This document shows, piece after piece, positions 56,242 through 64,000 of a DNA stretch of 64,000 nt. Source of the DNA: Ricordea florida (taxonomy: Eukaryota > Cnidaria > Anthozoa > Corallimorpharia > Ricordeidae); contig OX453283.1 of the NCBI GenBank assembly GCA_949710005.1, forward strand, positions 18,963,004-19,027,003, in the 5' to 3' direction. The notes beneath the pieces are model-generated. The model made no database searches and was not told where the DNA came from. It saw only the letters and a program-made list of their open reading frames with translations. Numbering within the stretch: position 1 is the first letter of the stretch; each line of letters begins with the position of its first letter. The position numbers and the translations under genes are program-made.

Positions 56242-56435
56242 CAGATATTATAATATCAAATGTTTGCCTGGATGTGACAAAGTGTGGTGGGGCTTGTAAT
56301 TTTCACGTCATGTTAATATCAGAATATCATGATATCAAAATATTGATATAGAATTCATAATATCAAATATTTGCCTGGATGTAAGGAAGTGTAGAGGGGC
56401 CTGATGTTTTGATATTATGATAATATCAGGAACCT
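56242..56435. repeat. Satellite array, right part
   Basis: Two more monomers with AATATCAAATGTTTGCCTGGATGT and GTGTGGTGGGGCTTG variants, continuing the array left of the hAT element. Confidence 0.9.
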
Positions 56436-56928
56436 ATAAATGTTATAGCAACAAGACTCCAATTTAAACTTACTTTACGATATAATTGAAAAATTGGAAA
56501 TATATTGATCTTATTACAAAGAAGCATGTCTATTTCATGGATTGTTCGTATTTTTGGTCACTGAGTTCTATTTTCTAAGTTTGTTCTAAAATCATGTGCA
56601 CTTTATACAAGAGTTAGAATGAAAGAAAATGCTGCAAATATGTAACATAACATTTTTATATGAATAGAAACCTGTAAATCTTATAACAATTGATGTTTAT
56701 ATAAGTTACAGCATAAGAAGACTCCAATAAGAAAGTTACTTTATAAAATAGTTGAAAATACTTGTTGGAAATTTGTCCAATTTATTCCAAAGGAAAAAAT
56801 CTATTCCATGGATTGGTCATATTCTTCATCACTGAGTTTGATTATTCTAAGTTTGTTTTTGGCCTCTGTTGGCATGTCTTCGAGGCATCTCTTGTGAAGT
56901 GATATGCTTTTGCAGTGCGGTCAATGTT
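56436..56928. other. Gene-free stretch
   Basis: Contains two diverged copies of an AT-rich block about 280 bp apart (56460-56590 and 56720-56850; shared ATAAGAAGACTCCAAT-like and TCTATTCCATGGATTG-like stretches). Confidence 0.5.
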
Positions 56929-58068
56929 TCAGAGTCCCAAAATTTCCATAGACTTCAGGAAGCCTTCTGCAGCCAAAGTTGGATAGCGGTTGGTTGTGTT
57001 GCGCAGTGGATTGACAGGGGGCATGAGATGGCAACCAGAAACTTCGCTGGCTTTAACTACAGTTCCCTTGTGCAGCAACACTTTCTTGACGTATTTCCCA
57101 TAAAGGTCTGTGAGCGTTTCTCTTGGAAAGTAGGAGGCTGGGGTTTGGGAAGAATTCTCAGCATTGACAGGCATACCTGATGTGCTTAGTGCTGGTTCGG
57201 GTGCATCCTATAGTTTCTCTTCTGGTGGCATCATCGCAAACTTTGTGTCCACAACGTAATTCATAATGGAAATTGCTTGTAGAGCAGCATGTTTTCTGAT
57301 GGTGGACAAAACTTGATCTTGAGTGTCATTGTGCTCATCAGTATCAAGCTCTCGTTGTGCCATTTCAACAGCGTTGTCTAAGACATGAACAATCATACAC
57401 ACGCGTGCCATTTGACCAATCACCTTTGCGATGATTCCGCGCCGTTTTGGTCAAACTTAATAGAAGGTTTTCTTTGTTTGAGCATCCTTATCCATTTTGT
57501 AGGTAACTGGGGCCTTGTGGAAATTGCCAATGATCTCTTAGACATGTTTCAGTTGGGGGTTTGTGGTTGGATCAAATGGTACCAATTCATCATGATCAAC
57601 ATCTCACTCTACAGGGCACACATATAGCTGTCGGTCATTAGAGCCATCGACGTCATCTTGTGAGAGTAGCTTAACAACGTAAGCAGGTTGGATGAAGCCG
57701 GTGATGTTAAGGCAAGTGGAATCCATCGTCACTGAACCGTTTTTAAAGTCCTGTGTCCATTGCGCTGCTCCATTAAGGGCTAGCAGTGTCTTTCGGTACA
57801 ACGTAGAGTTGGTCTTGTAACGGTCAAGCATATTGTAAAACTGAGTTAGTTCATCATATGCACCAAGAACCTTGTTGTTGTTTTGGGACATGAGTTGGTG
57901 TAATTTTTCAAAGGAGAAATGATCAACTAGCAAACGCAGCAGGTCTTTATCTTGTGCTTCGGGATTGTCCTGTTTGAAGTCGATCTGGAGGTCTTGTTCA
58001 ATTTCCCTGACGGACCTAGCAAGAACGTTAAGTGTTGGGGTTTTCTGCTGCCCTTTTCTCACGCACAC
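56929..58068 (-). pseudogene. DUF3987-type protein remnant
   Basis: From 58068: [68 protein letters not shown] and [11 protein letters not shown]. The D-E-x-x-x-F-x-x-x-L-D-R-Y and N-x-x-G-F-I-Q-P motifs fit DUF3987 as I recall it in cnidarian multi-copy genes. Downstream blocks 57423-57208 and 57174-56929 ([13 protein letters not shown]) give the C-terminal part in other frames, so at least two lesions exist. DUF3987 is of phage/plasmid primase-associated origin; its eukaryotic copies look mobile. It neighbours a KDZ-associated domain on the other strand. Confidence 0.6.
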
Positions 58069-58480
58069 ATTAAATCAAACTATGACAGGCTTTTCTAAGC
58101 TGTCGTTGATCTGGATCCTTCCATGTGTTCCAATAAAGGATGCAGTAATGGTAAGGAGCGGAAATAGAATGCATTCTGCTGGACAACTCAAGCTGTCGGC
58201 TTATGCGCAAACCAGATTTCGGGTTTGGTTAGAGGTTTTCTCCCATGGAAATGAAATCGCTTGTCTGGCAGAAATTCTCTGGTAAATGAAAGCTTTGTTT
58301 AAGTTTTCTGGAAGTTTGTGAACGAGTGACATTGAAAATGAACGCAGGAAATAAACAGTAAGGCAGTTAAGCATTACAATTTGTTTTCAAAAGCTGAAAG
58401 TATTGTTTGGGGGATATTGTTATTAATAATTGTGATGGCATTGTAACCAATAGGGAAGGCGAAAAAAACAATCAAATGTA

Positions 58481-58611
58481 AATGTTGTAGTTCAATTTTT
58501 TCCTTGGTTCAAATTTTATTTTCCTTTGTTTTCTGTATGGTAATGTATGATAATGAGTTTAAACAAAGGAAAATACAATTTGAACCAAGGAAAAAATTGA
58601 ACTACAACATA
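58481..58611. repeat. Hairpin repeat, arms of about 50 bp
   Basis: Left arm 58481-58531 and right arm 58560-58611 are near-perfect inverted copies (TGTAGTTCAATTTTTTCC... ) with a 28-bp loop. Probably a small MITE. Confidence 0.85.
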
Positions 58612-58986
58612 AACGCCATACAAATGAAAAGTTACCGACAGGTTCGGTAACTGGTAATGATCACTCAAAAGCCAAAGGTATCGTTTGTCGGATTTCTTTT
58701 ATTTATTGTGATGGGTTTGGAACCAATTGTGAGGTGATGTAAATTACAGTTAAGTAACGGCATGCATAACAACCTTTGTCATGGTCAAATTAAGGATAAC
58801 ATTGAACGAATGAATGACCCAAATCAAAACTTGTAGCCAGTGAACTGTCAATGTGATGAGTGGAAGAAAAATGTGTGCAATACTTCTTGATCACAAAGAA
58901 TTTAATTCTCTTCTGTTTGGAGTTGGAAGAAGAATGGAAAGCACCTGCATTTAACGGACAAAACAAACTGTAGGACAGTCTTTAAA

Positions 58987-59400
58987 GTGTTACAGGCCAA
59001 GTATCCTTCACTATTACAACTGGATTTGAATTCTCAGCTGTTCAAAAAGAGCGGTAGAATTGCCTTCAAGCTGGTTATTCTACTTCCTACGAAAATGCAA
59101 TGCTGCGGCAAGAATATAAAGATGGACAATAGGCCATCATTTCCCTTAGTGTACACAATGCGAGGCACTTATGTTGGAGCACTGTTTCATGGTAGGTGTG
59201 AGAAATGCAAAGTTAAATACTTTCCTAGCTCCAATATAAGTAAGGAAGGTTCCAAAATTTTTGAGGACGTGAATCATGCTGGGAACCTGTATTTCCAGGT
59301 GTCTTCAAAGACGGTGTTTGAAACGCAGCTTTTAGAAGATATGAGCAATAATATCTGGGTATCCGGAGCCACTTTTCAATCGCGTGCTAACGTTTACAAC
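58987..59400 (+). CDS. CxC5-type cysteine cluster (KDZ transposon-associated)
   Basis: The ORF contains [56 protein letters not shown] and [15 protein letters not shown]...H-G-x-C-x-x-C and the F-E-x-x-x-L motifs are those of the CxC5 cluster associated with Kyakuja-Dileera-Zisupton transposases. The frame stays open to 59481 but family-like residues end near 59400. The ORF's true start is likely upstream in another exon. No KDZ transposase core is in the window. Confidence 0.65.
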
Positions 59401-59481
59401 CTAAACCTTAAGACGAAAGACAGTGAACGGTTGAGTGACTTCAAGAGTTTGCGCGTACAAATGAGGAAGAGTGGGAGTTAA

Positions 59482-59871
59482 ATGAACAATAAGTGAATGA
59501 TGCTTGGTTTCTTTGGATAGTAGTAAACTATTAGGCGGGTTCATACCAGTGAAGTAAGTAGACCTTAAGTACAGCAGGAGCCCAGGTACACTCGGGAGCA
59601 TGTATGTTTACTTACTATGATAAGCGTTCACATTTAGAATTCAAAGTATGCTTGTGGCAATCGGGGTTGTCAATCAAGTTACGTGGTAAACTTTTGCGTG
59701 CATGAAAAAGCGTGATTAAGATTTTAACTGTGATAAGTACAACATGCAACCTCGAAAACTTTGAATTGCTTAACTTGTGTTCCTCATAATTTTCGTACTG
59801 CAACGACAGAGCGCTTTGCTATTACAGCAATTTTACCATTTTCTCGTCACAGAGGAAGAATTTAGAGTTAG
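59482..59871. other. Gene-free stretch, left flank of the second Harbinger
   Basis: Should contain the left TIR of the Harbinger remnant, but I could not match it to the right flank. Confidence 0.4.
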
Positions 59872-60830
59872 ATGGAGAACAGACAAATGTTGCTGATGTT
59901 CGTGGCCCAAATGAGACAACAAAACGTGCAACGCAGAAGAGCTTGGGAACTGGTTCAAAAACTTACTGGCAAGTCCTGCGCTAAATTTTCTTTGGAAGGA
60001 ACATTTCAGAGTCACCTAAGAAACATTTGAATACTTATGCGACCTTAAGAGAGCAAACCTGCAAAAGCAGCACACAAGATTCCGAGTCCCTGTTAGCGTG
60101 GAGGAAAGAGTTGGCCTAGCACTCTGGCCACTGACAACAGGGAACAGTTACAGAAGTTGTGGGTTACAGTTTGGATTAGGAAAGTCAACAGCGAAAATCA
60201 TCTGTAGTCAGTTCGAGCAAGCTGTTTTTGATCTAAAAGATCGTTTATAACATTTCCTTTAACAAATGAGGAAATTGGAGAGAATTGAGGAGTTTGAGGA
60301 GCTGTACAGGATACCGCAAATAGTTGGAGCAATCGATGGGTGTCACATAGAAATAAATGCTCCACCACAGAATCACAAAGATTATTTTAATCGAAAGCAG
60401 CACTACAGTGTAAATCTACAGGCCATAGTCGATGCCAAATTGAAGTTCACTCATGCTACTTTTGGGTCCCCTTGAAGTTTACATGATGCCCGAGTTTTAA
60501 GGCTAAGTGGCTTGTACGATTTCGCCAAAAATGAGCAAATTCTTAGTGGGTCAATGCGAAGTATCAATGGAACAGAAATCGGGCCTCTTTTAGCAGGAGA
60601 CAGTGCCTATCCGCTCACAAACTGACTCATGAAACCCTTCCCTGATAGAGGCCGTTTAACTGCAGAGCAGAGGAAATTCAATCTTAACTTCAGCGCACTG
60701 AGATGTGTAGTCGAAAGAGCTTTTGGCATGCTTAAATCAAGATGGAAGATTATTTTGAACTACAACTACAACTTTGAAGAAGACTGTAATTTCGGCTTGT
60801 GTTTTACACAATATTTGCATTGAAAGGGGA
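59872..60830 (+). pseudogene. Second Harbinger transposase, decayed
   Basis: Starts MENRQMLLMFVAQMRQQ. After several stops in the N-terminal third the nuclease core is readable: VGAIDGCHIEINAPP (first D), LLAGDSAYPL (second D) and RCVVERAFGMLKSRWK (E). Two TGA codons lie within the core, after GSP (60473) and after LTN (about 60624), both where Gly/Trp codons are expected. All three catalytic residues persist. The SANT-like partner lies convergently at 61199-62266. This copy is older than the one at 776-4144 and of a different subgroup. Confidence 0.75.
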
Positions 60831-61198
60831 GACCTATATGACGCAGACGATAGCGACTCAGACGATGGCTCTGATGATGACAATGGAGGGCGGAATATTT
60901 TTGAAACCAGCAACAATATTTAAGATACGTTAAAAGACTATGTGTGGGAAAACCTGTAAATTAATGATGCGGTAAACTTTGTATAGTCTTCTTTGCTGTT
61001 TCACATAAAAACGTGAAGCATAAATCAATCCCTGTTCTGTTACAAGGTTGTATTTTCTTTACAACTTCTGATTATATATGAGTCACTGCCGGTACTAACA
61101 TGATTGACTTAAGAGTGAAAATAATAACATTTTTCTTGGATTGAACAAATGTGATGTATAAATCTCTAAAGGCAAAGAACGTTAACTCATTTTCTGCC

Positions 61199-62266
61199 CT
61201 ACTTTGACAGCAAGTCTTTGAAAATGTCTTTAAAACCTGTAAGTATAGTGTTTGTTTGATCCATTTGCTTGTTCTGGGCCTTGCGAAACATTTCAGCAGA
61301 ACGTTCAAATCTCTCGTTATCTTGTTCAATACTACGCTTCCACATTTCCATAAAGGCTGTCTGGAATTCACCTGCAGAAGATCCACTCAGTTCTGGCTCA
61401 TCTTGACGCCGTTGTTCTCCCTTATGGCAACTCTTTTCTGCGGGCCTCTCGTCTGCCTTCTTTTTGCCAGATTCGGCGCTCGGATTTGAGGAGGGTGGAC
61501 TGCTTTCTTCCAGAACATCTTCAATTTCTACTGAGCCTCCTTTCTGCTCTGTACTAGTAAAAATGGAACTTCCTTCAACGGCCATTTTTTTGTCAAATTT
61601 ACGCAGTCGCGATGCCCCATTACTTTGTCAAAATAATCAAAATATGGAAAGCCATCTTTGCTGATTTTTATTCCAGCTTCTCCGGTCCTCTGAGTTCGCT
61701 GTTTTAGGTGTCTATACTTGTACTCCAAATTCTGTTGCCGTTTTGTGATCTGTTGAAGGGTTCTCTGGCTCTCGGGAAAGGCATTCTTGTGAGATGAATA
61801 AATTTCATTCCATATTTTGATCTTTTCCTTTTGAGAGGTGCTTCGAAGCTGGTTACATCTGGGCCCCATGCTTCCAAAAGATCTTGAGTCTCATTGTTGG
61901 TCCAATCAGCCGACTTCGATCAAGCTTTCTTTGTCTTACCCTTTGGCCTTTCCTCCTCTGACTGTAAAGATGAAGTGCTTGCGGTCTTGACATATCAGAG
62001 ATGTTGTGGATCGTGCTGAGCTGAAATGAATCTTCAAGTTGCTTTTCACGAAACTGCATACGTGTCAACTACGACGGCTGATAAAAAGAGTTGCTGGTCG
62101 AAGAAAAGGGCCATAACTGTCTACCAACCTTAGGTGGTTGTAAATGCTCAGGAGAATTTACGCAGCTTGCAAAATGCTGGTTCAAGTTGTTTCTGTTGAA
62201 GAAGACACAAGTGCAGGTTAATTGCGTGAGCTTCTGGGCCTGCTTTGCAAATTTTATAAATTTCAC
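61199..62266 (-). pseudogene. SANT-like partner gene of the second Harbinger
   Basis: Pieces on the minus strand: RKLDRSRLIGPT, a shift, IWNEIYSSHKNAFPESQR, QQNLEYKYRHLKQRT, another shift, then an acidic/Ser-rich stretch (EIEDVLEESSPPSSNPS) and a C-terminal helix (FQTAFMEMWKRSIEQDN ... ILTGFKDIF) ending TAA at 61199. This is the Myb/SANT-like layout of Harbinger partner proteins. At least two frameshifts. A first exon may lie at 62295-62360 (MDDDYLDHGL with a GTAAGT donor). Confidence 0.6.
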
Positions 62267-62565
62267 TCTTACATTTTACAAAAACGTGACTACTTACATA
62301 AGACCATGGTCTAAATAGTCGTCATCCATGGCTTGGTAAGAGGATCTAAACAGATTCATTTCACAATTAAATAAGCGAACAGGCAATGCAATCGACAGGC
62401 AACGTTTGTGTGTTCTTGTGTTTGATTGACGTATCCTTATATAACATGATTATTTAAAAATTACCTAGAATACAAATACATATGCATAATAAAATTAAAA
62501 ATATAATATAGAGTTGAAAAATACACAAAATCTTCTAAGTTTTTATTTTTATTAGTACATGTTCC

Positions 62566-64000
62566 TTAAATAAAACTTACATCGTCCATCGCTTTACATT
62601 TCTTTATGGCATCTTTAAATTGATTTATATTTACAGGTTTTCTGATATTTTCATTTGGACTGTTCCAGACTACTGGCCCTCTAAAAATTAAAGATTGTTT
62701 GCCAAATTCAGTGTTCATTTGTCTCATTCTAAGCGAATTTCCCCTCCTGCTTGATTTGGTAACCTCAAAATAAGGAGATAGTCTGTGTTCCATAGTTACC
62801 ACTTTAAACATTTCTAGTGCCACCTTCTTCTTATACATATAGGCCAGGATATGCCATTTAACTCGTTTTAGAACTTGGTGATCATCATAGGTGGTGGGAA
62901 CATCATGTATCTGCCGAGCAGCTTTTATATGCAGGTTTTCAATTTCATCAAAAAGGGCATGTGAACAACTACCCCAAACTGATATGCAGTACGTTACATT
63001 TGGCAGAATCATTTTGAAATAAATATCCTCTAATTGGTTTACCAGGAGGTACTTCATCCTTTTTAGCATCTTAAGTTGGGCAGAAATGGATTTCGAAAGC
63101 TTCTTAATATGACTATCCCAGGTGAGTCTATTATCAATTAATACACCTAGTGATTTAGCAACATCAGTGAAGTCAAGCGTGAGATTTCCACACCTCACTT
63201 GCTGAAGAGGACCAATGAATTTCTTTCTGGTAATAATCATGGTCTCACATTTCCCTGTATGTATTGTAAGCTTGTTTATACTGCACCAGTGAACGATTTC
63301 TTTAAGTAGGATGTTAAGTAGTTGAATGACTTGATCTACTGAGTTTCCGATAACAAAAGCTGTTGTGTTGTCAGCGTAGAGGTGCAGTTCTCCATTTGAA
63401 ATGCTCTCTGCAAAGTCATTTACGTAAATTGAAAAAAGACGTGGACCTAGTAAGGACCCTTGTGGGACTCCATGTGATACAAGGTTTAATTGGGATTTTA
63501 CCCCATTTAGTTCAACAAATTGTTTGCGCTTATCCAGGTAGCTAACTAACCACCTTAGCAGATTTCCGTAAATGCCGCAAGCTTGCATTTTATAAAAGAG
63601 GATATCATGATCCACAGAGTCAAAAGCTTTGCGAAAATCAATGAAGATGACTCCTATTACTTTCCCACAATCAATGTTTATCTTCCAGGTCTCACTCAGA
63701 TAAAGCAAAAGAGACTCTGTAGAGACACCCTTTCTATATCCCCACTGATTTTTCTGAAGCACTGTTTTTAAGTGGCTGTCAATGTTGTCACATATCACAG
63801 ATTCTGTTATCTTACTTGGTATGGAAAGAAGTGTAATAGGTCTGTAGTTCGAACAATCTTCTTTGTTGCCACTTTTCCACAGTATCTTGACTTTTCCTAT
63901 CTTCCATTGAGATGGATAGCTACCGGACCAGTAGCTAAGCCTACTTAAATTTGCAATACACGGACTGAATTCGTCTCCTACGGTCTTCATCTCCTTGGCT
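62566..64000 (-). CDS. LINE ORF2 reverse transcriptase, runs off right edge
   Basis: About 475 codons without a stop. RT motifs in order: NYRPITLLSIPSKITE, IGVIFIDFRKAFDSVDHDIL (palm A), GVPQGSLLGPRLFSIYVND (B), LHLYADNTTAF (C, the active site), then LGVLIDNRLTWDSHIKK and a C-terminal helical domain. The order fits Jockey/CR1-type non-LTR elements. The C motif reads Y-A-D-N where Y-A-D-D is expected, which should abolish polymerase activity if real. The 5' part with the endonuclease is beyond the window. The tail is AT-rich with no clear poly-A. Confidence 0.85.
   Translation of the reverse strand, partial: AKEMKTVGDEFSPCIANLSRLSYWSGSYPSQWKIGKVKILWKSGNKEDCSNYRPITLLSIPSKITESVICDNIDSHLKTVLQKNQWGYRKGVSTESLLLYLSETWKINIDCGKVIGVIFIDFRKAFDSVDHDILFYKMQACGIYGNLLRWLVSYLDKRKQFVELNGVKSQLNLVSHGVPQGSLLGPRLFSIYVNDFAESISNGELHLYADNTTAFVIGNSVDQVIQLLNILLKEIVHWCSINKLTIHTGKCETMIITRKKFIGPLQQVRCGNLTLDFTDVAKSLGVLIDNRLTWDSHIKKLSKSISAQLKMLKRMKYLLVNQLEDIYFKMILPNVTYCISVWGSCSHALFDEIENLHIKAARQIHDVPTTYDDHQVLKRVKWHILAYMYKKKVALEMFKVVTMEHRLSPYFEVTKSSRRGNSLRMRQMNTEFGKQSLIFRGPVVWNSPNENIRKPVNINQFKDAIKKCKAMDDVSFI

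Noticed and set aside
1..64000. tRNA, rRNA, snRNA or bacterial-type operon
   Set aside because: I saw no cloverleaf boxes, rRNA blocks or closely packed same-strand genes; frequent GT/AG introns exclude a bacterial source.

Overview
This is animal nuclear DNA: AT-rich, intron-bearing and made almost wholly of mobile elements. The protein families I recognise (DUF6589-type genes, MULE-like and CACTA transposases, KDZ-associated CxC5 domain, DUF3987 copies, P2X7-type zinc domain) are together typical of cnidarian genomes, so a stony coral or sea anemone is the best guess. That attribution rests on recalled family resemblance, not a search. I see no clear conserved single-copy host gene, rRNA, tRNA or CRISPR.

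Layout. 1-18.3 kb: a minus-strand DUF6589-type gene. Two exons lie at 17.1-18.3 kb and a third, phase-compatible exon runs off the left edge, leaving a possible 16.6-kb intron. That interval holds a PIF/Harbinger element (776-4144; 3-bp target duplication, both genes, a TA-repeat region with a hammerhead-ribozyme-like motif), a decayed plus-strand RING-finger TE-type gene (exons 5.1-16.5 kb), a pogo-type MITE, and a 5.36-kb element of unclassified type (10465-15822) inserted in the RING exon. The latter carries two divergent genes and a nested 2.26-kb element (12378-14637).

18.7-26.3 kb: a decayed CACTA/EnSpm transposase, a decayed gene with a possible DDE core and C2H2 finger, a LINE ORF1 fragment, a gag-like ORF and a P2X7-type domain exon. 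26254-30615: a TTAA-flanked element with terminal inverted repeats of about 0.8 kb. 32.1-37.3 kb: a nearly intact multi-exon Kolobok-like transposase gene with duplicated exons. 39.0-39.7 kb: a decayed reverse transcriptase.

41.8-45.6 kb: a MULE-like gene broken by two stops. 46.3-48.5 kb: LTR-retrotransposon integrase and gag-like remnants. 48584-49191: a fresh 5'-truncated LINE with 12-bp target duplication. 49.9-56.4 kb: a satellite array split by a 5.5-kb hAT element whose transposase carries an N-terminal OTU-type protease domain. 56.9-59.5 kb: DUF3987 remnant and a CxC5 exon. 59.9-62.3 kb: a decayed second Harbinger. 62.5 kb to the right edge: a LINE reverse transcriptase with an altered active-site motif.

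The genes do not form a pathway. They are separate elements, several nested in one another, which gives relative ages: satellite before hAT; RING gene before the 5.36-kb element before the 2.26-kb element; LTR remnant before LINE. The most unusual items are the OTU-hAT fusion, the unclassified two-gene TIR element, the hammerhead-like motif and the long-TIR TTAA element.
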